Positions 13,835 through 21,463 are shown, counted from the first letter of the stretch. The stretch is DNA of 26,219 nt from G020354945 sp964570585 (GCA_964570585.1 CAZMYR010000022.1:1-26219); one strand, 5' to 3'. The notes: generated by a model from the letters alone, not told the origin. Program-made: numbers and translations.

Positions 13835-13982
13835 GTTTTTCAATCTCCTTAAAGGTATATGGGGCCGCATCTCAACATTCAACAAAATGGTATCATAAAA
13901 TAAAAGCTTCAGGGGAAATTGTTAAAAATCGACCCCTTGTTATCTGGCGCTGCGGTGTATGGCACCGTTTACACATTGGATA

Positions 13983-14255
13983 TCAGTCCAGGGGAATAAA
14001 ATGGTCGGTTAACTTTCTTTTTATCTTTTGAGGCCAGCCTTTCTCCAGATTAACGCTGGTATCCTCAACGCCTACAGCCTGCCACTTACCCATGCTTTCA
14101 TAATATTGCAAATCTATCCTTATATTCGTATCAGCAGTATATTGATATTCGCTTCTTGGCATACCTATTAAAGGTGCCCGTTCTGCATAGAGTAGCTCTT
14201 TTACATCAACTGTGGCTTTGTATGGAAAGATTATTGAATTGACCTCTATTATATT
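13983..14255 (-). pseudogene. Downstream half of a frameshifted secreted protein
   Basis: A 90-codon open frame without a proper start continues the gene at 14249-14641 in another frame: NIIEVNSIIFPYKATVDV, later YQYTADTNIRIDLQYYESMG, then KWQAVGVEDTSVNL and a TGA at 13985-13983. The two frames overlap by 7 nt at ATATAATA. Removing two bases (or a -1 slip) there would give a single protein of about 215 residues. A sequencing error, a real mutation or programmed slippage are all possible. The family is not recognised; the second half looks like a beta-rich domain. The gap 13886-13982 shows nothing else. Confidence 0.55.
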
Positions 14256-14641
14256 TTATTCTGCATTGAATATGAAAAATCTCTTAAGTAATAATCTATG
14301 GGTTGCGCTGATGTTATAGACAAAGTCTGCAAATTTTGTTCGATTTTCCTTCTTATCCGGCCTGTTCTTTTCGATGATAGGGTGTTAATCCATTCTTTAA
14401 TAAACGAATCTAGTTTTTCATTCATCTGTCTTTCTTTTTCTGTCCTTTTCATAGCCTTTTCCGCATCAAGCTCCCCTAAGGTTTTTTTCAGCCTACTGTT
14501 CATTGCATCAACAATATTTTCTACAGTAATAACCTTTGCTTCTTTACTACTTTCTACTGCTTTATCCTCTTCCTGAGAAAAAGCATTATGGTTAAAACAT
14601 AAAAGAAATATTAATATAAAAAATAAAATTTTAAATCTCAT
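14249..14641 (-). CDS. Secreted protein of unknown family, probably the front half of a longer gene
   Basis: The 130-residue product has a signal peptide (MRFKILFFILIFLLCFNHNA, cleaved near FSQ) and then a highly charged helical region (about 40-110, rich in Lys, Glu and Arg) that looks like a coiled coil. It ends in LRDFSYSMQNKI at a TAA, directly where a second frame (13983-14255) opens and continues. Neighbours upstream are two other exported proteins (114 and 371 residues), so the group may work in the envelope. I do not recognise a family. Confidence 0.55.
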   Translation of the reverse strand: MRFKILFFILIFLLCFNHNAFSQEEDKAVESSKEAKVITVENIVDAMNSRLKKTLGELDAEKAMKRTEKERQMNEKLDSFIKEWINTLSSKRTGRIRRKIEQNLQTLSITSAQPIDYYLRDFSYSMQNKI

Positions 14642-14679
14642 TTATTTAATTTGTACCTTCCTGCAAGGTGCCACTCCTG

Positions 14680-14757
14680 CCCACTCCGCTATTTCAACAT
14701 CTCTTCTACCCTGCACCCAACCCTGGAAGGGACGGGCCTGATTTAAGAAGCGCCACC
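14680..14757 (+). repeat. Dispersed repeat R2, copy c, followed by R5
   Basis: CCCACTCCGCTATTTCAACA then TCTCTTCTACC is R2. It runs into CTGCACCCAACCCTGGAAGG, a diverged copy of the R5 stretch at 759. Confidence 0.65.
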
Positions 14758-14773
14758 GGGTCTTATTTTCAAT

Positions 14774-15118
14774 CTAATCCTCGATTTCTATAGTCGTATT
14801 TCCTCCATCAAGATCTAAAATACGAGCATTATAACCTTTTGCTCTAATATTCTCTAATATCTTATTATAAACCCTGTTTTTAAGGGCACTATCTTTTGCC
14901 ATTTTTTCTTCGAACGATTGCCAGTCTTGGTTTATAAAATCGGGATATTTCCTTTTCATTTCATCCGTCCATAGCCCCATAGCGTTAAAATTGCCTTTTA
15001 ACTTATGAGCGGCGATGGTAGAATCCGCAGCAAACCGAACATAGGTATCCTCATCTATAGCAAATAAAGTAGATGTTAAAGACAAAAAGAGGATTGTGTA
15101 AAAAATTATTTTTTTCAT
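14774..15118 (-). CDS. Small exported protein of unknown function
   Basis: The 114-residue product has a signal peptide (MKKIIFYTILFLSLTSTLFA) and a soluble remainder with no cysteines or obvious motif; segments include DEDTYVRFAADSTIAAHKL, ENIRAKGYNARILDL and an acidic end TIEIED. GGAGG precedes the ATG at a good distance. It lies 15 bp after the AsmA-like gene and is probably co-transcribed with it, so a role in the envelope is likely. No family is recognised. Confidence 0.6.
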   Translation of the reverse strand: MKKIIFYTILFLSLTSTLFAIDEDTYVRFAADSTIAAHKLKGNFNAMGLWTDEMKRKYPDFINQDWQSFEEKMAKDSALKNRVYNKILENIRAKGYNARILDLDGGNTTIEIED

Positions 15119-15133
15119 TTCTGCCTCCGGTGA

Positions 15134-16249
15134 TTATTTTCCTAATTTTTGCAGCTGCTGGATGATATTACCCAGCTCTTCCAGGACAACCATGCCCATA
15201 GCAAATTTTACTTTTGGGCCTAATCCTGCCTGCGGATTATCTACGGGGCCTTTTATGACAAAATCAAAGGCTACTTCACCCTTGCCTGATGTGAGATACC
15301 GGGCCAGCTTATTTGCCGTGGTTTCAAGAAATTTTGCGTTTTCCATTCCGGGATCCATTGTAAGTTTTAACTTATGAAATACCATAGTTGTCGGGGAATC
15401 TATCATATTATTATGTATCCTAAAATTCGTGGTAGAGCTGAACAGGCCGTCATTAAAAGAAAAAGGGGTATAGCTTTCGAAATAAGGAAGAAATTGCATG
15501 AGGTCTATATATTTTGTTTCTATAATCATTTCCATGTCCACGCCATGTTTATGGACAAACATACTCGCTTTTGAAAAGAATTCACCGTTTCTATACCGGC
15601 TGCTGGGAACCCTAAAACTTAAAGTGTATTTCACTGGTATGGGGCCGGATGGAGATACCGGCTCCTGCCCGGATACAAAATCTAAATTAAAATTATCGCA
15701 TTTTATTGCGAAAGGCCCCCGGGGGACATAGTAATCCTTAAAGTTGATAACGCAATCTTCGATAGCGAGTTTCCTTACCTTTTCTGCAAAATTATACAGG
15801 CTTCCACTGCCTGTGGGCACAGCCGCATACGCTATTGCGCCTTTAGCGTAAACCTTTTTTGGAATATTATAAGATATATTAAAGATGCCTTTTTTGTCCT
15901 TTTCGATATTTAATACCCCTTTTTTAACAGCTATCTCATCAAAGACTAATTTTTTTTCTTTTTCAAACCTTTCTCTATTTAATATCAGAGTAACTTTTTC
16001 TGCATTGAATATATCCTCGTCAAAGTCGATTTCGCTTAAAATGCTAAAGCCTCTAAAATTAACCGCGTATTTATCCAGATTCAGGGATATGCTTTCATAT
16101 TTTAGTCTATAGCCAAGTATATCGCTCAAAGTGTTTTGCAGGAGATTTTTCCCATAGAATTTCATATATAAAGCGATGCCTGCTATTATAATTGCAATAA
16201 ATATCACGCTTATTGCGGAAATTTTAAATATGGTTTTGATTATTCTCAT
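15134..16249 (-). CDS. AsmA/DUF748-like membrane-anchored protein
   Basis: The 371-residue protein has an N-terminal membrane helix (about 8-30: ISAISVIFIAIIIAGIALYM) followed by an AsmA-like N-terminus, NTLSDILGYRLKYESISLNL, and long beta-rich repeats typical of the AsmA/DUF748 group (FNAEKVTLILNRERF, KGVLNIEKDKKGIFN). The C-terminal part (KGEVAFDFVIKGPVDNPQ) is the usual closing strand of this family. Relatives are periplasmic, anchored in the inner membrane, and several act in outer-membrane lipid transport or biogenesis. At 371 residues it is short for the family. It is first in a unit with the 114-residue exported protein. Confidence 0.65.
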   Translation of the reverse strand: MRIIKTIFKISAISVIFIAIIIAGIALYMKFYGKNLLQNTLSDILGYRLKYESISLNLDKYAVNFRGFSILSEIDFDEDIFNAEKVTLILNRERFEKEKKLVFDEIAVKKGVLNIEKDKKGIFNISYNIPKKVYAKGAIAYAAVPTGSGSLYNFAEKVRKLAIEDCVINFKDYYVPRGPFAIKCDNFNLDFVSGQEPVSPSGPIPVKYTLSFRVPSSRYRNGEFFSKASMFVHKHGVDMEMIIETKYIDLMQFLPYFESYTPFSFNDGLFSSTTNFRIHNNMIDSPTTMVFHKLKLTMDPGMENAKFLETTANKLARYLTSGKGEVAFDFVIKGPVDNPQAGLGPKVKFAMGMVVLEELGNIIQQLQKLGK

Positions 16250-16429
16250 AATACCCGACTCTATTTAGCGGATTGGCAAATTGGCAACATGTTACTCCGG
16301 GACACTCTACGGCAATTGTCTGTCCCCTTGGGATACGTCCCTAATTCAAGAGCTGCCCCCACGATACCTGATTTCTTATCCTACTACTTATAAAGTAAAT
16401 TTTCAAGGAGAATTGCCATGTCGGATAGA

Positions 16430-16495
16430 CCCTGTTGAAATCTGAAAGATTTCCACAGGACTAGTCCTGCTTAATCGCTTCGCGATTATGCAGGG
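16430..16495. repeat. Three-hairpin miniature element, copy 2
   Basis: Same layout as 8071-8135: GAAATCT-GAA-AGATTTC (one C-G pair changed to T-A relative to copy 1), CAGGACTAGTCCTG, and AATCGC-TTC-GCGATT (loop inverted relative to copy 1), between CCCTG and CAGGG ends. Confidence 0.65.
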
Positions 16496-16548
16496 TTCGA
16501 TTATGCGGTTAGGCATGCTGTAGTGGGGCTTATAGTGGTATTAATGTG

Positions 16549-16600
16549 GGATTGCTTCCCCGCTTTCGCGGGGACCGCTTCGCTCGTTCGCAATGACGAG
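16549..16600 (+). repeat. REP-like palindromic element, copy 3
   Basis: GGGATTGCTTCCCCGCTTTC to TTCGCAATGACGAGG, with an added internal hairpin CCCCGC-TTTC-GCGGGG. It starts after TTAATGTG, as do copies 1 and 2. Confidence 0.55.
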
Positions 16601-16638
16601 GTGGTGTTTGTTCGCCGCCAGAGGCGGCTCCTACGTTT

Positions 16639-17859
16639 CTATTTCTTAACCAACCTGACCTTTTTTGTTACCTGGCGCTTGAGGAATTTTTTGACCTTTT
16701 CGATAAAATCCAAGGGCCATTTTTTAGCCTTCAATTGATAGTTAAACATCCTGTTGTTTACGGTTGAAACATCTTCATATCTGCCTTCTTTTATCAGAAA
16801 TTCCCGCAATCTGCTCCAGGCATCGGAATCTTCGGTTTTAGCGGGGGCTCTTAGTTCATCTTTTATGTCGACTTTAAGCTGGGCGTTTGGCCCGTCTATA
16901 ATTGAAACTTTATTCTTCTCTGCAAACTCTATCGCTGCCTCTCCTATCTTTTCCTGCTCCTGTTCTATTCCGTGCATTTTCTCTTTAAGCTCGTTCTTGA
17001 TTTCCTGAAGCTCGGCATATTCTGTAACCAGTTTGACTCCGGGGTCTTTTTTGTATTCATTCACAGGCAGGGTTTCCAGCTCTTTGGGATGCTTCCAGAG
17101 GGGGCAGATATTCTGGTAATCGCACCAGTCGCATAGCGCGCTTTTCTGTGGATAAAAATCGGGGCAGGCCTCTATTTCCTTGACCTTTTCTGCAATCTCT
17201 TTTTGAAGCGCGTCGAGCTGCTCTTTTGTTCTGGAAGAAACTAATTCTTTATTGAACAGAAGCGAATGCCATACAAGTTTTACCTTTCCTGTGTCAGGCC
17301 ATTTTTCCTTTAAGGCGATATGATAAAGCCCTAACTGCCAATCGCTGTCTGCTTCTTCCTGTGTCATTAGCCTGCTGGTAACCTTATAATCATGAATCTC
17401 AAACATATGTGTCTTATCATTCCAGTCAAGCCTGTCTAATATGCCCTGAAAAGCATATTCATTATCATTGTGCTTAATAGTAAAACGTAACATACGCTCT
17501 GTATCTACGATTTTTGCCTGGTTAAATGGTTTATACCGGTCATAATAATCTATAAGGCATTGCCTTCCTTTGTTAAAATAATCTTGGGCTGTTAATTCCT
17601 TTTTGACTATTTTTATGCTATCCGTATAATTCTTCTTCCAGAATTCTTCATATTTGCCTAAGGCCCATTCGAGGGGTTTAACAGAGCCGTTTTTAACAAA
17701 CCTGTACAACTCTTCCAGGGCTTTATGGACTATCCCGCCCCGGAATGGCTCTATTGTCTCTAAATCCGAATCGAGCCTGTCGATGTAATGGTATTTATAC
17801 TGGAGTTTACAGCTGTCGAATGAACCTATTCTTGAGGGTGAATATGTTATATTATTCAT
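16639..17859 (-). CDS. PD-(D/E)XK nuclease with Fe-S cluster (RecB/Cas4/AddB-like)
   Basis: The 406-residue protein begins YSPSRIGSFDSCKLQYKYHY, the usual N-terminus of this superfamily with the first cluster cysteine (C17). H45 in GGIVHKALEEL, D142 in GILDRLD, and E154/D157/K159 in FEIHDYKVT make up the nuclease site. C243, C246 and C252 (CDWCDYQNIC) complete a four-cysteine 4Fe-4S pattern. A coiled-coil region (about 280-325) and a basic C-terminus (KVKKFLKRQVTKKVRLVKK) follow. This group (PDDEXK_1) processes DNA ends in recombination and repair; Cas4 relatives serve CRISPR adaptation, but no CRISPR array or cas gene is here. AAGGA precedes the ATG. It lies downstream of leader RNA B and a short TPR remnant, probably in one transcript. 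Confidence 0.85.
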   Translation of the reverse strand: MNNITYSPSRIGSFDSCKLQYKYHYIDRLDSDLETIEPFRGGIVHKALEELYRFVKNGSVKPLEWALGKYEEFWKKNYTDSIKIVKKELTAQDYFNKGRQCLIDYYDRYKPFNQAKIVDTERMLRFTIKHNDNEYAFQGILDRLDWNDKTHMFEIHDYKVTSRLMTQEEADSDWQLGLYHIALKEKWPDTGKVKLVWHSLLFNKELVSSRTKEQLDALQKEIAEKVKEIEACPDFYPQKSALCDWCDYQNICPLWKHPKELETLPVNEYKKDPGVKLVTEYAELQEIKNELKEKMHGIEQEQEKIGEAAIEFAEKNKVSIIDGPNAQLKVDIKDELRAPAKTEDSDAWSRLREFLIKEGRYEDVSTVNNRMFNYQLKAKKWPLDFIEKVKKFLKRQVTKKVRLVKK

Positions 17860-17878
17860 AGTAAATCCTTATAACACC

Positions 17879-17968
17879 TTATTTATCTTTTGGGTTTATT
17901 TTTATTGCTTTATCAAAATAGGTGAGTGCGTCTTCGAGCTTGCCGGGTTTGTGTACATTTGGTTTCAT
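17879..17968 (-). pseudogene. TPR fragment upstream of the nuclease
   Basis: A 29-codon frame with ATG at 17968 reads KLEDALTYFDKAIKINPKDK at its end, a single good TPR helix pair, then a stop 19 bp before the nuclease gene. In the same frame codons upstream (RWFSKNVSKIVDIEMKP) remain open back into the terminator of leader RNA B. A lone half TPR unit is unlikely to fold alone, so I read it as a remnant or a leader peptide. Confidence 0.4.
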
Positions 17969-18023
17969 TTCAATATCTACAATCTTAGAAACGTTTTTGC
18001 TAAACCATCTTATATAAAAACAA

Positions 18024-18116
18024 AAAACCTTCACAAGCTATGGTGTGCGTGAGCTAATAGCTCGTGAAGGTTTTACTTTTTTAACGTCCGGGATTTATCC
18101 CTTCAAACGCGGGACT
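18024..18116 (-). ncRNA. Structured leader RNA B with intrinsic terminator (second copy of the leader RNA family)
   Basis: In the minus direction: AGTCCC (18116-18111), helix GTCC/GGAC (18115-18112 with 18089-18086), a small hairpin GGGAT/ATCCC, arm 1 TGAAGG (18105-18100), arm 2 CCTTCA (18070-18065), and the terminator AAAACCTTCAC/GTGAAGGTTTT (18074-18064 with 18034-18024) followed by a T-rich run. Its loop holds a further hairpin, GAGCTATTAGCTC. The 22 bases 18087-18066 equal those of leader RNA A. The GTCC/GGAC helix replaces GTGG/CTAC, and the TGAAGG/CCTTCA pair replaces CGAAGG/CCTTCG, so pairing is kept while sequence changes. The element sits upstream of the TPR fragment and the nuclease gene. 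Confidence 0.6.
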
Positions 18117-18133
18117 GTTTAAATTGTAAATTT

Positions 18134-18162
18134 AGTATACTCCTGCGGCAGGAAAAAATCAA
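18134..18162 (-). promoter_or_regulatory. Promoter of leader RNA B
   Basis: Minus strand: TTGATT (18162-18157), 17 bp, TATACT (18139-18134). The -10 box is 17 bp from the start of the structured RNA, against 18 bp for leader RNA A. The spacer contains the palindrome TCCTGCCGCAGGA, a possible operator. Confidence 0.6.
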
Positions 18163-18178
18163 GAGGAAATTTATTTTT

Positions 18179-18227
18179 GATGCGTAATCTATGTGATTAT
18201 AGCTTGCGTGAGGTGGGTTTTTGGAGT
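18179..18227 (+). repeat. Peptide repeat copy 6 (3' half only)
   Basis: GATGCGTAATCTATGTGATT, then ATAGCTTGCGTGAGGTGGGT and TTTTGGAG, match the second half of the peptide repeat; no start and no intact frame. Confidence 0.65.
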
Positions 18228-18276
18228 ATTAAAGGGGGCAGGTTTGATTCATGGGGTGTTTTCAATGGGCCTAACT

Positions 18277-18996
18277 TTATATTTCAGCCCTATTTTTGTG
18301 CTGGAGGGTGGCACCTTGGAGAACGTCCCCGTTACTTTTTGCACACCTTAAAGCAGTAAATAAGCCTAGAATAAAAATCCCTTCAGCAAATATCTTTAAG
18401 GAATCTTCAACTGTTAAAAGCCAGCTTCTAAGAGTATCAACCAGGCTATTATCGGCAAAAACCATGGCAAGTATATCAGCTCTGTTGGAAAGCACATCCA
18501 GGATAACCATAATAAGGAAAACTAAAAGACCGTAAACCAAAAAAGGAAGTGCTGCTTTGTATTTCCGTAACTCACTTCGATGTAAATAGAGAATTGACAT
18601 TCCTATGACTCCATACACAAAGACAACTATATCATCCATCCTATCGGTCAATCCTGTCTCTTCTATATTAAAAACTATATGGACTATTTTATCAATGGCT
18701 TCATGTATTAGGAACATTTCGTCAAGAGCCAGGAAAAAAAAGCCGTAAGCAATAATTGCCCAGATAAAACCAGGTGAACGTAAAATATGCTTCGTTTTTT
18801 TAGAAACGCGGATAGTAAATATCTTATGAGATAGAGCAGCTAAAAACAATAATTGGAAAAATGAAAACAAGGTCATAAAATGGAATTCTTCAAAATGTTT
18901 AAAAGGATCGCCATTAGAAAGTCCTATTCCGATAGCCATAATAATTGCTATCAACTCAAATCCAAAAATAGAAATCGCGATTGTTTTTGAAGTCAT
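18277..18996 (-). CDS. Multi-spanning membrane protein of unknown function
   Basis: From the ATG at 18996 the product has 239 residues (a TTG at 19041 would add 15 and overlap the upstream gene more). At least six hydrophobic segments are seen, among them ISIFGFELIAIIMAIGIGL, PGFIWAIIAYGFFFLALDEM, MDDIVVFVYGVIGMSILYL and ALPFLVYGLLVFLIMVILDV. Acidic and His residues lie near membrane ends (LDEMFLIHEAID). It is last in a tight unit after the glycosyltransferase and the LAB_N protein, so it may help build or move a surface glycolipid. I do not recognise the family. Confidence 0.65.
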   Translation of the reverse strand: MTSKTIAISIFGFELIAIIMAIGIGLSNGDPFKHFEEFHFMTLFSFFQLLFLAALSHKIFTIRVSKKTKHILRSPGFIWAIIAYGFFFLALDEMFLIHEAIDKIVHIVFNIEETGLTDRMDDIVVFVYGVIGMSILYLHRSELRKYKAALPFLVYGLLVFLIMVILDVLSNRADILAMVFADNSLVDTLRSWLLTVEDSLKIFAEGIFILGLFTALRCAKSNGDVLQGATLQHKNRAEI

Positions 18997-19021
18997 AACT
19001 ATTTCTTTCGGCAGGAGGAAT

Positions 19022-19306
19022 CTATTTTTTGCGATGTACAAAATAAAAATTTCTCAAGTAGATAAATAAACCGAAGCTTTGTCCCAGGATGAATACAGGA
19101 TCTTTTCGATAAATTGCATATAAAAGGACTGTTGAGCCGCCGGCAATACTAAAATACCAGAAGGAAACAGGAATAACGCTTTCTTTCTTTTTTTCACTTG
19201 CTATCCACTGAAAAAGAAACCTGCAAAAAAACAAACCCTGCCCAAGGAAACCCAGGGCAAGCCAATAAAATTCGGCATTCATAGGTAATTTCATATTATT
19301 AAACAA
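19022..19306 (-). CDS. Lipid-A-disaccharide synthase N-terminal-domain protein (LAB_N)
   Basis: The 94-residue membrane protein matches the stand-alone LAB_N domain (PF07578): ALGFLGQGLFFCRFLFQWIA, then SEKKKESVIPVSFWYFSIAG and DPVFILGQSFGLFIYLRNFY. It has three membrane helices. Such proteins regularly sit beside polyprenyl-phosphate glycosyltransferases, much like ArnE/ArnF-type partners, and are believed to act in lipid-linked sugar transfer or flipping; the exact role is not settled. Its start overlaps the glycosyltransferase stop by 8 nt, indicating translational coupling. Confidence 0.85.
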   Translation of the reverse strand: MFNNMKLPMNAEFYWLALGFLGQGLFFCRFLFQWIASEKKKESVIPVSFWYFSIAGGSTVLLYAIYRKDPVFILGQSFGLFIYLRNFYFVHRKK

Positions 19307-20159
19307 TTCTTTTGCCTCTTACATAAATAAAGCAGAGGAATAAGAAAAAGGACAAAATGTATAAAAAAATGAAAAATATTGACTTAAATAAAAAATTTGT
19401 ATTTAGTAAAGTTCCTGCAATATTTGACAAGATTAAGGAAATAATAAATACAAAACTCAGCTGCAAAGAAAATTTTAAAGGCCTGTCCATATATGTCAAT
19501 CTAAAAGCAAGTTTCGCTATAGGTAAAAAATTAAAGTGCGATTTAAATTTTGAGTCTCTGTCTTTGTGGTGATACTCAATCGGTGCATAGATAATCTTTT
19601 TCTTTTTCGTAATATAAAACACAGTCATAGTAGAAGTAAAGGAAAATCCATCAGGATAGCTATCTAAGTTATCGATAATATCGCGCCTGCGGAATATTCG
19701 TTGGCCGGAATTTAAATCCTCGATATTCACACCGCAATAGTATTTTGTATGGTTCCTAAAATATTCCCGCATAATACGTTTAAAATGATGAGTGTCTTTT
19801 TTGGAAAAAATTCTCTCGCCAATGACAAGATCTGCTTCTTCTGCAAGAGCTATCATTTTTGGAATTTTATCTGTATCATAAGTACCATCAGCGTCTATCA
19901 TTAAGATGAATTTTCCTGAAGCTTCCCGGATGCCGTCCTTGAGCGACCGTCCATATCCAAGATTCTTTACATGATCGATTACTTTTACGCCAAGGTCACC
20001 TGCTCTCTGTCCCGTATCGTCGGTGGAACCATCGTTTACAACTATTATTTCGTATCGCTCTGAGGTATTATTTAAAATTCTTTTTATTTTCTGTAATACC
20101 CCAGTTATTTTCTCAGCCTCATTATGGGCAGGAATAACAATGCTAACGTTAAATTCCAT
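19299..20159 (-). CDS. Family 2 glycosyltransferase, polyprenyl-phosphate (DPM1/ArnC) type
   Basis: The 286-residue enzyme has a GT-A fold with VSIVIPAHNEAEKI (5-18), VNDGSTDDT (41-49), LMIDADGTYD with the metal-binding DAD (89-91), and SGQRIFRRRDI further on. It ends with two membrane helices (about 232-252 and 258-278). This is the pattern of enzymes that move a sugar from a nucleotide donor to polyprenyl phosphate at the inner membrane. The sugar is unknown. It is first in an overlapping three-gene unit with LAB_N and a membrane protein, which suggests modification of lipid A, a polysaccharide or a glycolipid. Confidence 0.88.
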   Translation of the reverse strand: MEFNVSIVIPAHNEAEKITGVLQKIKRILNNTSERYEIIVVNDGSTDDTGQRAGDLGVKVIDHVKNLGYGRSLKDGIREASGKFILMIDADGTYDTDKIPKMIALAEEADLVIGERIFSKKDTHHFKRIMREYFRNHTKYYCGVNIEDLNSGQRIFRRRDIIDNLDSYPDGFSFTSTMTVFYITKKKKIIYAPIEYHHKDRDSKFKSHFNFLPIAKLAFRLTYMDRPLKFSLQLSFVFIISLILSNIAGTLLNTNFLFKSIFFIFLYILSFFLFLCFIYVRGKRIV

Positions 20160-20237
20160 TTTATATAAGCCTGAAAATTTATACTTTTTTTTCCAATCGA
20201 GACACTCTGATTTAAAAGTGCTCTAAGGGCTTGATTT

Positions 20238-20310
20238 CTTATCCTACTACTTATAAAGCGAATTTTCAAGGAGAATTATTTTGCAGGATAGATTCGAATA
20301 TGCCGTTGTT
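20238..20310 (+). repeat. Peptide repeat copy 7 (5' half only)
   Basis: TTATCCTACTACTTATAAAG, then TTTTCAAGGAGAATTATTTT and GCAGGATAGATTCGAATATG, match the leader and first codons of the repeat. The ATG has become TTG and the frame is lost after about eight codons. Confidence 0.7.
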
Positions 20311-20344
20311 AATGGTGCCAGGCATGTGTTATGTTAACTACATA

Positions 20345-20369
20345 CCCGCTATTTCAACCTCTCCTCACC
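20345..20369 (+). repeat. Dispersed repeat R2, copy d
   Basis: CCCGCTATTTCAACCTCTCC, abutting the end of the yajQ gene on its 3' side. Confidence 0.65.
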
Positions 20370-20865
20370 TATAATTGTTGAAACTAAGCGGAATGGAAAA
20401 ATCTATGCCTTTTAGATGCTGAATAGCAGCCTGCAGGTCATCTTTTTTCGGAGCAAAGACTCTTACTTTCTCGTCTTCTATCTGTGCCTGTATCTTTAAG
20501 CCGAGATTCTTTATTATCTTAACCAGTTCTCTAGCCTTCTCCTTTGGGATGCCTGTTGTTATTTCAACGACCTGCTTTAAGTTGCTGCCAAATACCTTTT
20601 CAGGATTACCGAATGTAAGCGACTTTGGCGAGATTCTTCTTCTTACAATCTTGGTCAGGACAATATCTTTTAAGGAGCGAAGCTTAAAATCGTCTGAGGT
20701 AATTAGTATTATTTTCTTCTCATCACGCTTATATTCAACTGAAGATGCGGAACCTTTAAAATCATACCTATTATACAGCTCCTTCTTTGCCTGGTTTACA
20801 GCATTGTCAACCTCCTGCATATTAACCTCTGATACTATATCAAAAGAAAAATTTTGTTTTCCCAT
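20365..20865 (-). CDS. yajQ: YajQ family nucleotide-binding protein
   Basis: The 166-residue protein matches YajQ (UPF0234) along its whole length: FDIVSEVNMQEVDNAVNQAK, then YNRYDFKGS, LTFGNPEKVFGSNLKQVV, TGIPKEKARELVKIIKNLGL, QAQIEDEKVRVFAPKKDDLQ and the family ending IDFSIPLSFNNYR. Some members bind cyclic di-GMP and affect transcription or virulence; others bind nucleotides or tRNA. The role in this organism is not known. AGGAGGG precedes the ATG. It is a single gene, followed by an R2 repeat. Confidence 0.93.
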   Translation of the reverse strand: MGKQNFSFDIVSEVNMQEVDNAVNQAKKELYNRYDFKGSASSVEYKRDEKKIILITSDDFKLRSLKDIVLTKIVRRRISPKSLTFGNPEKVFGSNLKQVVEITTGIPKEKARELVKIIKNLGLKIQAQIEDEKVRVFAPKKDDLQAAIQHLKGIDFSIPLSFNNYR

Positions 20866-20999
20866 AACCCTCCTCTATACACGCCTAATTGGATTTTGGA
20901 GGCATGTCAACAGGGGGCACGTCACTTTCTGCCTAAAGCCGATTCGCCTCCGGCGGAAACTAACCTGGCACTTTGTGAGACGTCCCCTTTTTTCTGGTT

Positions 21000-21191
21000 C
21001 TATTTTTCTCGATCAGAAATTAGCTGGCCGCCTACGCTAACGTTTTCTGGTGAGTTTTCCTTAATTAAAACTACCATAATTTTCGCGGGCAGTTCATAGG
21101 CTTTTGCCGCAGCATCGGTTAGTTCTTTTACCAGCGTTCTCTTTGTGTCAATATCCTTTATTTTTGGTCCCTCAATTGTAATGTTCGGCAT
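21000..21191 (-). CDS. 4-oxalocrotonate tautomerase-family protein
   Basis: The 63-residue protein begins MPNITIEGP; after removal of Met the Pro is the catalytic N-terminal base of this superfamily. The rest fits: KIKDIDTKRTLVKELTDAAA, then YELPAKIMVVLIKENSPENV with the usual beta strand and hexamer contact. Such enzymes tautomerise enols of small keto acids; outside aromatic catabolism their substrate is usually unknown. No catabolic genes are near. A second conserved Arg of 4-OT is not obvious in the expected place, so the substrate may differ. Confidence 0.85.
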   Translation of the reverse strand: MPNITIEGPKIKDIDTKRTLVKELTDAAAKAYELPAKIMVVLIKENSPENVSVGGQLISDREK

Positions 21192-21265
21192 TTTTTAACC
21201 TCTCTTCTTCTTTATATTTTTCCGCCGCCCGGGAAATCTTTCGCCCGCCTGCCGTTCTCTAAAAT

Positions 21266-21463
21266 GTGTTCAAATCTATACACGGCTTAGTTCCTGCTTC
21301 ATTGAGACCGGTTTCACTCAAAGCTTTACGCTTTGAGCCAGCGCCCTTCTATCCACAGGCTTTAAATCCGGTGGAACTAATAATGGTATTGATCTATTGC
21401 GTAATATATTTGATTATAGCCGCGGTGAGGCTGGTTTTTGATGTGTTGACCTGGCAAATCTAG
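21266..21463 (+). repeat. Peptide repeat copy 8 (open 3' half fused to other sequence)
   Basis: From GTGGAACTAATAATGGTATT the frame reads VELIMVLIYCVIYLIIAAVR, then LVFDVLTWQI and a stop, closely following copy 1. Upstream the same frame runs 33 codons through unrelated sequence with a small hairpin (CAAAGC-TTTAC-GCTTTG) to an ATG at 21266. Coding is doubtful, but the membrane half is kept open. The stretch 21192-21469 holds nothing else. Confidence 0.55.

Larger units (their letters stand above)
16376..16612 (+). repeat. Peptide repeat copy 5, disrupted; gene-free stretch 16250-16638
   Basis: TTATCCTACTACTTATAAAG (16377-16396) and TCAAGGAGAATTGCC lead to the peptide ATG (16418), but a three-hairpin element interrupts it after four codons. 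TTCGATTATGCGGTTAGGCA resumes at 16496 until GGTATTAATGTG, where a REP-like element (16549-16600) takes over. The stretch 16250-16375 holds only fragments resembling R5-type repeats. The leader CTACTTATAAAGT resembles the operator halves at 11194. Confidence 0.65.

Noticed and set aside
16639..17859. Cas4 of a CRISPR system
   Set aside because: The protein is longer than Cas4 and no repeat-spacer array or other cas gene is seen; the dispersed repeats are not regularly spaced.
20549..21040. Plus-strand open frame of 163 codons opposite yajQ
   Set aside because: Shadow of yajQ; its composition and lack of a start signal argue against coding.
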